This document shows positions 46,321 through 58,816 of a stretch of 64,000 nucleotides of DNA, piece by piece. The notes under the pieces are model-generated. The model made no database searches, was not told where the DNA came from, and saw only the letters and a list, made by a program, of their open reading frames with translations. The position numbers and the translations under genes are program-made. The stretch is from Toxonevra muliebris (lineage: Eukaryota > Arthropoda > Insecta > Diptera > Pallopteridae), in contig OY829329.1 in assembly GCA_963691655.1 (NCBI GenBank), forward strand, positions 54,511,408 to 54,575,407. Reading direction: 5' to 3'. Numbering within the stretch: the first letter of the stretch is position 1; each line of letters begins with the position of its first letter.

Positions 46321-49300
46321 AGAAAGAGACCGTGTGTTTCACAGAGACCCGTAATTATAGATCCATTGTCATAGGATTTGCTTTCATAACTGTGAAACCT
46401 GATTCGCTGCTGTCCTCTCTATCTAGTGGATGAAATTAAAATACTAACCCTTAAATACTCATTGGCCACTGCAGTGACCAACCACTTCAATGGTATTTTT
46501 GTGCAAATTACCTGACGAATACGACAATTCGGCCACAGCTCTTTCGCCCAAATTCAAATCCTTGTACCGTCACTGATGTATGTATGCACCATATGCGTAT
46601 ATCCGCCAACTGCTGATTAAATTGACTTTCAGCTATGTTCATGCTGCATTTCATTTATATAAATATGCGAGTGATGAAGTTTAATGCATAATGAAGTCTC
46701 ACATTTATTATGTTCACATGTAACTTACTTACTTACACCCACGCCCGTTGAAGAAATGAGAAAATCCAATGAATTTTTTGCTTATTCATTTTTTTACTCT
46801 ATAAAGCATAACACTTCCGTTTCCGTTGTTCCGTAACATCAGCGCTGATTTCAGCTATGCCGGCACTACTGTATTACATTAGCTGCTACTTTTCTTTTCT
46901 GTTTCTTTTGGCAGAGTTTCTGCGGTGTATATATTTTTTTTTCTTTTTCCCTGTTGCATTTATTTTTTGCATCTCAAGCATTTTTGTTAAACTACAGCAG
47001 GATTAGCTTCTCTTCTTTTGTTTGTTTGTGCATGCTATGTCGTATATGTTAGTTGCTTGCCTGCTTGTCTCCGTGCTTGCTGGTTGTTTGTTTGGTTCGT
47101 ATGCAGATAGTTTCTGATTTTTGAACTTAAGCTTCTGTTCTTCTGTGTTCTTGCAATTTCTTCCTTCATTTAATTTTTTGGTTGTTGATTTTGGGAATAC
47201 GCTGATTTAATTTGCAATTGTTTTGTGATGTTTATGTGTGCGTGTATATGTTAGATTCTTTCTCCTGCATCATTCATGTTGTATCCTGACTTCCATAGCT
47301 TAACTTTCCATGTAAAACTTATGGGCCCTCTCTTCTCCTCTTTGGTATTCGTGCATGCATTGATGTTAATTTTATTTGTTTAGTAAATTTTCTCATTTTC
47401 ATCATACTAGAAGCAGCTCTTTTTTAATGCCTTTACCTCTGCACCTACCATTGACGTAGTCAGGGAAGGAGCGATTTGTACCCTTGCCGTTTTTATATGA
47501 TTTTGAATTTTCAACAAAAATTATAAATATACTATATACCAAATCGACAGAAATTTGTTAGAGCACTAAATAGCCAGCAATTCCTTAACCTCCAGCCACC
47601 CCCAAGTCTATTTTGACTGCGCTATCATAATTACTTTATGTATAATGTAGAAAAGTATGTTCTATTATTTAATGTAATTAGTACTGAGTTTTAGAAAATA
47701 TCGTTTGCATACTCTCTATAGAGTACATATTTGCATACAATTTTCAATTAGTTTTTTATATTCGAATGCACTTAAAAGTTAAGTATAATGCATTTGTATG
47801 CATATTAAATTAAAATGCAACTCTGTAGGTATGTTTTAGTATAAATATATCTACCCAAGAAAACAACAGAGGTCATAACATCTTTGTGCTTACAGGGATC
47901 CATTTGCTTCCATTATGATCCCTAGCCGATGATGTGGCCGCAAAATCTGAAATTATTTATTAATAACTAATATTTTTGATGCATTTCACGAAAAGAATTC
48001 AGTTAGTCCCTCCTGTTTTGAATGCGGTGCTTCTAGTAGCTGTTTTTAATGCTCTACACCCACAAATTTTTTTAGCCATTTTGATATCTAAGATTTTAAC
48101 TGTGTTAAGCTAGGGATCGCATGTTTCTCTAGTCCCCGTTCACTCTAAAACATTGCTTCTTTACACTGTATTGTTAGATAAGAGTCTATAAATGTTGTCT
48201 CCAAAAATACCTTATTAATTTGGTCTCTTCTACATACAATACACGGTTTCGCTCTATAGTCAGAAAATAAATTTAATATCATATTATAATAAAATTCAGT
48301 AATATCAATTTAGTAATGCTACTTCAATTAAAAACACGGCAAAAATTTTATATTTGAGATTATCAATTCTCAATTTACTTGTACGATTCACTTTGGAGCC
48401 GCTCTTTATGATGTAATTTCCACAAAATCTCTATCACAAGTACTAAGACCGATTGATCACGTTAAGTATCGAAGATTCGCTAATAAGAAGCAACCAATAT
48501 GATAACACTATACAACAAAATGAAAAAAATTACAATACCTATCTCCAAATTTGATGGTTCATAATGTCTTTTGTCGAATCTGCCATCAGTTTTATCAACT
48601 AGCAACTCAGGTTTTTGAGATATGGGTTTTTGAGTTCCTAGACATGGGTCGACATTTTTATCAAAATTACCATTTCTTCGAAATGAAAAGGAAAGCATCT
48701 ATATCTCTCAATTAAATTATCTTTAATTCAAGAGTTAATTTGATTCTATATTCCATTTCAGTCAAAAGTTATAGAGTTTCGAAGTTGAAATTAGCGATTT
48801 TGCCACGACAAAACTGATGGCAGATTCGGATTCAACGGACCAAAAGGCATTTGTAGATGGGTAAAAAACAGTGTTGTATAGTGTAATAGGAAATTATAAT
48901 CTGTACATTTATTAGTGTAACTACAATTTTATTCCAGAAGATCCTGAAGTGCTACAATATTATATTATATTATATATATAATTATATTTCAATTTAAAGA
49001 GCTTGACGAGTAGGTTAGCCAAAAATGATCAGATTTAAAATCGGTTTAGCCAATTCCGAAATATTAGCGTCGGAAGTTCTTTAAAATTGTCTCATTGAAC
49101 AAAGCATTGCGTTCATCGTTGTAAACATCATTGCTTAAGCGGGAGTAAACAAATGAGAGAGAGAGTGAGAGAAGACATGAGTAACGGCACTTCTCAGAAT
49201 TATCTAACGAATATGCATACACACAATAACAAAACAAACACCAACGAGTAGTTTGGTTCTCTTTTGATATTTGTTTTTTCATAAAGAGATTTCTTGAGCA

Positions 49301-49474
49301 AACAAAAATAGCCCCAGTTACTGGGGCCTTACCGACTAGTTTTTATCAATTGAAATAACTGTATTTCTTATGAAGAAACGACCGTTGTAGTAAGTGGTGT
49401 CTGGTTTAAGGCGTTGGCACATAGAGCCCGTTGTGTACGTGAGAACGAAGTATACAACTGGCATGAAGGAAGTG
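46321..49474. other. Non-coding DNA
   Basis: No gene recognised over about 3 kb. A weak inverted repeat pairs about 48555-48600 with 48810-48850 (shared core ACTGATGGCAGATTCG). Between 46.7 and 47.4 kb the sequence is TG-rich with many TTGTTTG/TGTGTT runs but no coding signal. Confidence 0.5.
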
Positions 49475-49839
49475 AAGGAGAGAGGCGACATAATGCATAC
49501 GTTGGCAACGGATATGTAACCATATATTAGATTCTCTGATGGAAAATTCGTCGATCGGGGAATTTGGAAAACAATTTTTTGCTAAAATTTCATTCATAAA
49601 AACATTTTTTTTTTTATTTCTGTACTATCTCGCCTGAGAGACGTCTAGTTTAGAGGAAAGGAGAGAGGCCACATAATGCATACGTTTGATGGAAAATTCG
49701 TCGATCTGGGAATTTAATCAAAAATCGGGGAATTTGGAAACAATTTTTTGCTAAAATTTCATCCATAAAAACATTTTTTTTCTATTTCTGTACAATCTCG
49801 CTTGGAAAAACGTCTAGTTTTTATCTAGTTTAGAGGAAA
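49475..49839. repeat. Tandem duplication of about 183 bp
   Basis: Two units (from 49475 and from 49658) share AAGGAGAGAGG, CATAATGCATACG, GATGGAAAATTCGTCGATC, GGGGAATTTGG and CGTCTAGTTT. They differ by small indels, including a TTTAATCAAAAATC insertion in unit 2. Confidence 0.85.
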
Positions 49840-49891
49840 CCCTGGTTAGTTTATGTCGAAAGTAAACTAGACTGGTAAACCTATCTAGTAG

Positions 49892-50650
49892 TAGTGTTGA
49901 TTCGATACTCACATAGTATCGATACTTTTACTCATTACTTGTATCGAATAAAAGTATCGATGCTTCCGAAAATATCGGAAAAAAGTAAATATAAAAGAAA
50001 TATGTACTTGTATCGAATACTCTTTTAAAGAGACAAATTACTCTTTTTTTAAGTGATTATCAAGGAAAACATTCAGGCCAGAACGGCCCATTGTGATACA
50101 ATATGGTTGAGCCTACAGTTTACGCTACTCAACACAAGTTTTTCGCCAATAAATCATGGTTTGAGATATTTCCACTGGAAACACGTGAATCATATAGAAA
50201 TGACGTCAATTTTTTTTTAGCAAATCGAAAACTAATCAACAGATTGAAGCTTGTTAAAAATATTTTATTTTAATGAAAAGGTTTCAATAAACATTATGTT
50301 CTACATGCCTGGCCGGAAATATCTTCTAGAACTTCAATATTGTACTGCAATATTGTCATACATTGAAATATTGCAATATGGACTGAAATATTTTGAATAA
50401 TTCTGCAGTAGCATTTTGAAATATATTATTGATTGCTGTAAAATATTGTAAAATGATCCACACTTTTAAATATTGTATAGCAATACTTCAGTTTTTTAAA
50501 TAAATATTTTCCAAAAGTATCGAGTATCCGATACTGACCCTTTTTTCCGATACCAAGTAAAATACTTATAGCATCGAGTAAAAAAAGTACTTGAATCGAA
50601 TGAAAAGTATCGAGTTTTTACTTGTATTTACTTGTATCAAATCATCACTA
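49892..50650 (-). mobile_element. hAT-type MITE, copy 2 (8-bp TSD)
   Basis: 759 bp, inverted relative to the copy at 13367-14143 and similar throughout. Ends TAGTGTTGATTCGATAC and ATCAAATCATCACTA, with a perfect 8-bp duplication, TCTAGTAG, at 49884-49891 and 50651-50658. The captured SINE-tail fragment is at about 50050-50117. Confidence 0.93.
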
Positions 50651-50658
50651 TCTAGTAG

Positions 50659-52096
50659 TTGAATAATTCCTCATGAGGAAAACAAAGAGAACTATCAAAA
50701 AATTTATTTTTTTTAAAGAAAAATATAAACAATTTTTAATATTATGTTCTGATATGAGCAAAAATTTGCAGCAGTTTCAAAAAATAGGAAATAAACTGAC
50801 AAAAACTGTTATTTTTTTTTTATATTTTACAAATAAAGTAACGGATTCCAAATTAAGTATCTATATTTTTGACCGAAACGTCAAGCTATCGACGTACCAC
50901 AAATCATTGTTGAAAACCCTTGGCATTAATTCAGACAATGAAAAATGTAAGTCTGTTACAGACTTACCGTGCTATTCCTACGACCATAACAAAACTCACC
51001 GCACTGACAATTGACTATTTCATGACAATAGACATAAATTTGCATTCCTAACCAAACTCAAAAGCTCATTGTCATTGTCATAATGCTCAATTGTCATGAA
51101 AGTTATTATTGTTGCATATGCAAGTGACAAGCAAAAACAGCTGTTGCATAAGCAAATAAAATTTGTGTAAAAAGTTTTTTTTTCGGTATTTTAATGGAAT
51201 TGTAGGCATGCGCGGCCGTTCGGGCAAAGAAACAAGAAATTGTGGAGAGAAGGAAACTTCTGAGAAACTGAGAGGAACAAAAATGATCCCTTCAGCATGC
51301 AAGAAACAATTTTTGTACAACAATTTCGATTTAAAAAATCGCTTTGCCGAGATCTCATTCAGCAACTAGAGCCACATGATGAATATGGCTGACTTTCAAA
51401 ATGCAATAATGAAAGTATCAGTGTAATTTACCATTGAACCGTTTCTGAGTAAATTGATTGCTTTGCGCAATTGTGTTGTTAATTTGCACTACAGCACAGC
51501 TGCGTAGTTTTCTAACGATTCCTCAGTAACACTCACTACTGATTTGATTTGCACTAATGCATGTGTTATCCGCTCAAATTTGGTTTCTCTAAGAATGTAA
51601 ATAAAATTGCATAATTAATAAATAATCATAAATATATTGAGTTTAGCAGAAATACTTACTTTTTTACTTTACTCTTTTCCATTTTGTTTATTTTTTTTTT
51701 TGAAGAAGAACAGGAATTGCCCGCGATTTTTAAATCAAAATTGTTATAGTTTTTCTCGTGTTATCTTTGTACAAGAATACAAATATTGAAGCCCAGTGAC
51801 ACAAAAACATTTCAATTTTAATGACAAATCACTTTTCATAACAACACAAGAATAGCACGATTATTCTTAGGAAGGTGACAATAGAACAGTCTATGACAAT
51901 TGACTCTTTTTCGTATTCATAACAAAATTCAAAAGCTCAAAAAGCGTCAATTATCATAACAATTGCAAAAATTGCTTTATCAAAATTAGTTTATTTGTTT
52001 TTTTTTTTTTTAATTTTTTTTTTTTTGTTTAGAGTCAGCTGACTTGCGGTGTATGAAGCTATAAATGCAAAGCATTGTATTGATTATGAAATAAGA
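50659..52096. other. Non-coding DNA
   Basis: Short Lys/Phe-rich frames only. Motifs such as AAAAGCTCA with TGTCATAA recur at about 51058-51090 and 51925-51965, suggesting a decayed repeat. Confidence 0.45.
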
Positions 52097-52200
52097 AAAG
52101 AAAAAAAATAAGAAGGCATACCCAAGCCGGGAATCAAACCCGGAACCCCCCAGATGAGAGTTTAGCACGCTACCACTAGGCCACAGAGCGAATTTAATTG
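52097..52200 (-). mobile_element. tRNA-like SINE head
   Basis: The minus strand has GGCCTAGTGGTAGCG (A-box region) and GGTTTGATTCCCGG (B-box region), then CTTGGGTATG as in SINE B. The stems do not pair as a functional tRNA. A poly(T)-flanked end suggests a SINE remnant. Confidence 0.65.
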
Positions 52201-53542
52201 AATGTGCAACTATTTTTACATTCAAAAGCTTTACACCTCGGTTTGGTGTTTTATAAAGCTTTTTTCTTATCACTATCGAACAGGAATACGTACAGGAAAT
52301 TCCGATGACAAAAAATTACAATGTTTCTGTGACAATCAGGCTTGTCACTTAACTAAGAATTAGTCTGTAAACTATCAGCCATTATGCAATTATAACTGAT
52401 TTTTTGTGAACGAAATTGAAAGATATTGATTTGGAAAACATGTGGTTTTAACAGCATAGAACTGGGGTTTATGGCATTACTTCTGCCAAGTTTCGGTTTA
52501 TATTAAACCATCCGTATAAACCAATCGCCCCTTTTTGTACCTTCCGTCTTGCTTTCAATGCGGATTTGCTCAGTGCTGCCTGTTAATTGTTGACTGGAAA
52601 CTTTTTTTTCGCCGATGTGTTGTTCGCCCACTGTTTAAACCGAATCTTCTTGTTGTTCTCTGACTAAGGCAGAGGTCGGAATATATTGCCTATCTCAATT
52701 TCCCGTCATATCTGGCAACGTGCAGCTACAGTATGTTTTCAGTATTTGACCATCTGATGAAACTAAAATACGTAAACTTCTTTCGAATAGGATTCGCGGT
52801 CTACATTTCCGTTACTGCTGCATTTTCAGCATCCTTTCCAAGTTTATTCTCGTTTCTCGCTATCACGGTTCTGGTTGCTTCTATTGTACTAATTATTTTG
52901 GGTTCCTTCTTCTTGGTCCGCAGAGTAGCCATCTTAAGACCTCTTAGTTGCTTATACAAGTAAGGAGGCCATGCGAGAGTTAGCACTAAACTTCATAAAT
53001 CCTTAAATATAGAACCGGGTCAATGTTTGTCGGGAGTGTCCCAACCATCCTTAATTTAATGGCGACAAACATGAACTGAGCTATTTGAAGTTATATATAA
53101 ACAGGTTAATGAACAAATGTAGTCATCACAACAACAATGTATATAGAGATGGGCAAAACAGACGGCCGTTTCGGAATCCGCCACAATTCCTCATCAGTGA
53201 TCTTAGGGATAGTTCTTAATCTTTCAATATCCTATATAAGCTACTGATATTTGAAATCATAACCCAGAATTACGGATTTGATTCCAAATATCTTCACTGA
53301 ATAGAGATATTGAAAGAAGCTACCACTACCGTTCTATATACTTATGTTGTTTTTTCCAATTGTAGCTAGTCTGCATAACAGTTCGTTATTTGAAAGTCTA
53401 GTACATGAGAGAGAGTGTGCTCATCTAGGGATTTACAACATTCCATTTCCCTATCAAATGCAACAAAATGCCTGAGCTATTAACTTAAAATTTATTATTT
53501 CCGAAATACTGCGTCTAATATTCGATTCACTAAAGTCCTACT
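52201..53542. other. Non-coding or unassigned DNA
   Basis: A 76-codon frame at 52733-52963 would encode a hydrophobic segment, but the opposite strand is open over the same bases and no family is recognised. I do not call a gene. Confidence 0.45.
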
Positions 53543-53681
53543 AGGCCGAAGCCTTAGCTTCCATGGATTTTGCTGAAGTGTAGCTATCGCGTGTGGCCCT
53601 CAAATTCATCCAAGCTGATACCAAAAGCAGGGAACCTATTTCTGGTTCTGCAATGGAATCCCACCCCAGAGTGGCAGGGAC
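53543..53681 (-). other. Short conserved-looking open stretch
   Basis: The minus strand is open for 45 codons, with balanced composition unlike its surroundings: PATLGWDSIAEPEIGS near its start and SAKSMEAKASA before the stop. It is interrupted upstream by a hAT-type MITE, beyond which the frame meets a TAA. I do not recognise it. It may be the tail of an unidentified element or a dead exon. Confidence 0.25.
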
Positions 53682-53957
53682 CAGTGTGGCCAACTTATGT
53701 TTTTCAAAATCCGCTAAAATGAGGAATAAAACGCGTATTTTCTTAAAAAAAACGTTAAATTTTTTACTATTAAAAGTCCTTGAAAACTCGATACATTTAA
53801 GCTTTTTCACTAATACAGGCACACATCTGATACTTCCAGTCAATGAAAATTTCTTCGATTTTTCGAAGTTATTTTAAATTGAAAAAACGAACTGAGCGCG
53901 TTTTAATTTTCAAAAAGCACTAAAATCAGCGGGAAAAGCGCTGAGTTGGCCACACTG
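53682..53957. mobile_element. 276-bp hAT-like MITE
   Basis: Ends CAGTGTGGCCAACT and AGTTGGCCACACTG are 14-bp perfect inverted repeats. Flanks GCAGGGAC and ACAGAGAC match at 6 of 8 positions, consistent with an old 8-bp target duplication. Confidence 0.8.
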
Positions 53958-54534
53958 ACAGAGACTTATACAAAGAATGAGACCTGATAGTTCTGCTGCT
54001 GATGTACAACAAGCATTGCTTTTTTTAATTCCTGCATCGTTGATTCATTTACACATTTAATTTTCTTAGATTACAGATCAAATCAGGATCCTGAGACAAC
54101 TAGTCTCACATTTTTTTTCAATTATTTGTTTTAAACCTATTTGAATCAGTAACTACCCCTTCTTTAGAAATGTTGGCTTGCCAAGACAATAGCTTTTCGT
54201 TACTCTATAGAAATTGATCATTCTCCTTTTTTATTAGAGTTTCAGTTTATTTTTTCCTATGCTTTAGATTAATTACACTAGAACCTACATATATAATTTT
54301 TTTGTATTTTTATTATTAAATATATTTATTATTCTTAAGAGATAACCCCAAGTTGTATATATTCAAACATGTTTGGGGTTTTTATACGAAATAATTAAGC
54401 AAACTATATGATTAAGGTAGCATCGCCAGAGTATCTGTGCTTTTAAATATACATATATTCTAAAAACAATTTAACACAAAATTCATTGATAACCCCAATA
54501 GGTCTTCAGAAATTTAAGATTAATAATAATTTTC
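53958..54534. other. Spacer upstream of Kunitz copy 4
   Basis: Non-coding AT-rich DNA with no recognised feature other than the promoter block at its end. Confidence 0.55.
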
Positions 54535-54543
54535 TATATAAAG
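54535..54543 (+). promoter_or_regulatory. Kunitz copy-4 TATA box
   Basis: TATATAAAG 86 bp before the ATG in the block TTTCTATATAAAGCACATAA, shared with copies 2 and 5. Confidence 0.8.
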
Positions 54544-54620
54544 CACATAAATTTTGGAATAACAAATTTATAGCTGCCAAAACGTTTAAAAAGTAAGAAG
54601 AACACAGAATAGAAATCAAA

Positions 54621-54967
54621 ATGATTAAAAAATTTTGTTTAGTTTTCGCCTTAATTGGATTATTTATTATTGCTAGTGAGGCGGGAGGTGTAAGACCAGG
54701 TGTGTTTTATATTAAATTTGCTATATTCTTGACTTTGTAAAAATTACATCTGTTGTATATTTTTTATCTTATCCGCTGCCAATAGAAATTTGCTCACAGC
54801 CGCATCCCCAAGGAAAAGGTATGTGTCTAATGCATATATCCGGTTTTTGGTATAATTCAGATTCGAAGAAATGCGAGGAATGGTCCACTGGCGGTTGTAA
54901 TACCGATGAAGGGCAGAGTCATCAAACCATGGAGGAATGCATTAAGACATGTGTGACGGGGTTCTAA
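54621..54967 (+). CDS. Kunitz-like secreted inhibitor peptide, copy 4 (type B)
   Basis: Intact 86-aa peptide. Exon 1 (54621-54699) encodes the signal peptide (LVFALIGLFIIA core). The 86-bp phase-1 GT-AG intron has the type-B start GTGTGTTTTATATTAA, and exon 2 is 54786-54967. Cysteines at 29, 40, 56, 64, 78 and 82 keep the 10-15-7-13-3 spacing. FWYN, TGGC and EECIKTC are present. The P1 residue is Leu41, so the predicted target is chymotrypsin- or elastase-like, in contrast with the basic P1 of the type-A copies. It is the only living type-B member; copy 2 is its dead sibling. Confidence 0.9.
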
Positions 54968-56410
54968 TAAATATATAAAAAGAGTTTTTGAATAAATGTG
55001 ATAAATATGTAAAGTACGTGTAACGTTTTCATTATGATAAAAATGAAGATTCTTTTGGATTATATTTGGTTTCAATATGGCCTAATTAGTTTTCAATTTC
55101 ATGCGTTAAAGATGATGCACAGTTTCGATGATTTATAAATCTTAAACTCAACTTACTTGAATAAAAACAGATCGAGTTTACAAATCGTTGCCTGAGAATA
55201 GATATGGCGTATGTGTATACGTATTCTTATACCTATACGCCAAATCAATTCTCAGGCGACGAAATATTGGAAAATTCTTTTACCCAAGAAAACAACAGAT
55301 GCTTTTTTAATAATTTTAGCCGCACTGTTTGCGTATTTGATATTTGTATTTTAAATATTTGGAAAGTTCTAATTACTTTAAGAATTTTTGCTTTAATGTG
55401 TAAACATTTTAGTTCACGGTATGGGTAAATTTCAATAATGTGTAAAATGTAAATAATTGTATGATACGATGCACAGTGCGATGAAGAGGACAAAAATTAA
55501 AAAAGTTGAAGTAGAAAAATACTAAAAGTATTTTTATAGACTTAAGGACAATATTTGAAGGGATGTAAGTATAAAAAATTGAACGGGAATATAACAAAAA
55601 ATATGAATAAAACGAATTTTTTTTAATATTTGCATGCACTTAGATGTTACATTCATAACAAAATCTATGACTTGCATTATTATTAATATAAAGGAACAAT
55701 TTATTCATAAAATGACAACAAAAATATCCTTGTTTCAATTAAAACAAAATTTCAAGGGTCTAAGTATTTAGCTCAGTTACACTCGAAAGAGACTAAGTAC
55801 CTTAATTTGTGACCTTCAAATGGGTCTCAATGACTTATAAAATGATATTCCAATTTACTGATACTTTCTGAATAATCCCCACAAAAAACAAAAACGTGAT
55901 GAAGCTATTGTTTCAAGTCGTTGAGGTTTTTTTAATTATGTGATTCCTATGTGCTCCTTTGTTTTCTTCAATCACTACTTAATGCTACACCAAGAGTGGT
56001 AGCATAAATTATTATCTAACCGAATTCTTATTTTGTACTTTGATCCTTTCGACTGTAATTAGTGTTGGAGTTAGACTAAAGCAAACATTCTCGTACTTTT
56101 ATTATTTTTTCTTTAATAGATAAGGCATAAAACCCTTTACAATCATAATAGTCTTGACAAATTTGTTCACAAAATTTTATTTTCTAAAAAAAAAAAAAAA
56201 TTTGGCACTTTGACTTACAGCCTTTTACTTGTATTAAGAAAAATAAAAACTAAAATTTTAAAATGTTTAGTTATTTAATCACACGGCGACATTAAACTTA
56301 GATTTTGCTTAGGACATTATTTTTATATAGAATACTCTAGTTTAATTCATTGCAGGGCAGGGCAATTATACCCTGATCCTCTTATTTGTTGTTCAATATT
56401 TTATTATTAT
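54968..56410. other. Non-coding DNA downstream of Kunitz copy 4
   Basis: The first 150 bp resemble the flank downstream of copy 2 (AATTAGTTTTCAA, TTTCATG, AAAGA). The rest has no recognised feature. Confidence 0.5.
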
Positions 56411-58229
56411 ACTAGCTGACCCGACAGACGTTGTTCTGCCCTTTCTACGAAGAAGCGAGAAAATTTAAGTTTATATCAATGAAGAAGAATGAAGTTTCTT
56501 GGTGTTTAAAATTGAACATTGGTAATGACAATTTTTTAAGCTTAAATACATTGGACATACATTGAATTTGGTAAAAATTCTAGATTTAAAATGAGGCATC
56601 AAAATTGGCATTTTTAAAACTATTTAATTTGCAGAAGAATATCAAAGACCGTTCTAGAAGTTATATCTAATTCCAAAAACTATTTAAAAATATAGACCCA
56701 TTTGCTATTTATTATAAAAATAGAATTTATTACAGCGCCACCTATCGAATTTTGACATAGCTAGGTAGGTTCTTGAGATATTTCATAAATTAGTAGAAAT
56801 AATAGTAAAAAATTATAATAATAATAAAAAATAGAAGTAAAAAACTGTGAAAAAGTAGTAGAAAATAATAATAAATTGTAGAAAAATGTAGTAAAAAAGT
56901 GGTAAAAAGTATAAGTAGAAAAAGTATTAAAAAAGTTGTCGAATATTGGAAGAAATGTTGGAAAAAATAAATTAAAATTGTGGTAGAAAATAGAAGTAGA
57001 GCATGGTGCAACCATCACTAATCCAACAAACTGAGAGAATTTTTTAAATCCGGTATTGACATATAATACTTCCATACTAAGATATCCCGTAATGAAAATT
57101 CAGGGTATATGGAAGGTGTCAGGGTTGTTGTAGCATGGCATTGATAATTCACGTTCTTGTACCAAATTCCTCTACTGTGCTATTAACAATTCTTGAGATA
57201 TATCCCAAAAATATATTAGGATTAATTTTATTATGGTTCAGTTGAAATGTAGAAACAATATTTTAGGACGCTCTATATTCATATTAAAGACCATTTTTGA
57301 ATTTATTTAAAAATTTGAATTAATTTCATATTTATTATAAATATAGAATTTGTTATAGCGCCACCGGATTTTAAATAGCTAGGCAGGGTCTTAAGATATT
57401 TCATAACGTAGAAAAACAATAGTAGAAAAAAAGTAGAAGAAAATAGTAGTAGAAATAGTAGTAGAAAAGGTAGTAGGAAAAAGAATAGAAAATTGTATTA
57501 CAAATTGTTGTAAAGAAGTAGTAAAAAGGTAGCAGAAAAAGTAGTAGAAAAATAGTTAAACATAGTATGTAGCATAAAAACAGTAAAAATGGTGTAGAAA
57601 GTATGGTAGAAATAATAGTAAAAAATAGTAGTAGAACAAACTGTAAAAAAGTAGTTAAAAATAGTAGAAAAATAAGAAAAAATGTATAGAAACAGTAATA
57701 GAAAAAAGTACTAAAATAGTAGTAGAAAATATTGGTTGAAAAAGTAGTAGAAAATAAAAAAAATTTGCAGAAAAAAACAGTTTAAATGTAGTTGAAAATA
57801 GTAGTAGAAATAGTAGTAGAAAATAAAAGTGCCACACCCACTAATCCAACAAACTGAAAGAATTTAAATTTAATACCGTACCATAAATGCCTCCTATGAT
57901 ACCTATCTCATAATGAAAATTCAGGTTATATGGAAGGTGCCACACCCTCTTTGTCAATCCTACCTACATTTGTTGTAGCATGGCATTGTCAATTCTCGTT
58001 ATTGTACCAAATTTCTGTACTGTGCTATAAATGGTTTTTGAGATATACCCAAAAAACTATTAGGACTGTATGGGAGGTGACACGCCCACTTTACTTAAAG
58101 CCATTATGAATAGCTATGATCAATCCTCCCGCGTAAGAAAATATATTCTGGAAATATGACTTCAATCAGTCCAGTCGCTCAGAAGTTAAACGATGACATA
58201 CACACAAAACTCTACGATTATCTTCTATA
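56411..58229 (+). mobile_element. Unassigned interspersed repeat, copy 2, internally duplicated
   Basis: Starts ACTAGCTGACCCGACAGACG like the repeat at 21777 and ends with the same TCCAGTCGCTCAGAAG and ACTCTACGATTAT blocks. It has two GTAGAAA tracts (56790-57000 and 57415-57830), each preceded by a GCGCCACC and TAGCTAGG block, showing an internal tandem duplication relative to copy 1. Its end is immediately followed by a mariner-type MITE. Confidence 0.6.
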
Positions 58230-58231
58230 TA

Positions 58232-58816
58232 CATTCTGTCAAATAAGTACCCGGAAATTCTCATTTTAAATTTTCCCTCTGAGAATATTTCAAAAAATTT
58301 TTTTTCCCAGGTTGGCACAACTGTCAACCACTATTCTGTGAATTTTTATTGCTATGTGTCATTTAGTTTGGTTACGGCGTCATTAAGAACAAGTCAACCT
58401 TTTGTGTGCGTTGCGATTTCGGTTTCGGCTCATTTTTGGCGCGTCATTCCGATGATTGTTGACTTGTTTGCATGTCGTACTCGAAAACCCATGTCTCGTC
58501 ACCAGTTATGATGCGTTCGATGAACGTTGGATCGGAATTCACGCGTTCAAGCATGTCTTCAGCCACCTTACTGCAATTCACTTTTTGAAGAAAATTCAGA
58601 TCTTTTGGCACCAATCGCGCTGAGACTTTCCGCATACCCAAAACATGTCGTTTTGGCACAAGAAATTTCGTTTGAAACACAAAATTTCACACAAACTCTT
58701 TGTTCGATATTTTTATATCCATAGTAAAAATCGCAACCTGGGAAAAAATTTTTTTTTAAATATTCTCAGAGGGAAAATTTAAAATGAGAATTTCCGGGTA
58801 CTTATTTGACAGAATG
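58232..58816 (-). mobile_element. Deleted mariner with inverted repeats of about 85 bp
   Basis: Ends CATTCTGTCAAATAAGTACC and its exact inversion lie between TA dinucleotides (58230-58231 and 58817-58818). The inverted repeats remain nearly identical for about 85 bp. Total length is 585 bp, less than half of an intact element. Confidence 0.92.
58444..58680 (-). pseudogene. Mariner transposase fragment
   Basis: A 79-residue minus-strand frame keeps the central transposase part, including KVSARLVPKDLNFLQK, AEDMLERVNSDPTFIERI and TGDETWVFEYD (first catalytic Asp). The N-terminal DNA-binding half and the second and third catalytic residues are absent, so it is non-functional. Confidence 0.9.

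Noticed and set aside
50673..51014. 113-codon Lys-rich frame after the hAT MITE
   Set aside because: Composition follows A-rich DNA and no domain is recognisable.
52733..52986. Small membrane protein
   Set aside because: Both strands are open over the same bases, and there are no homologous features, splice sites or promoter. Hydrophobicity follows from T-rich codons.
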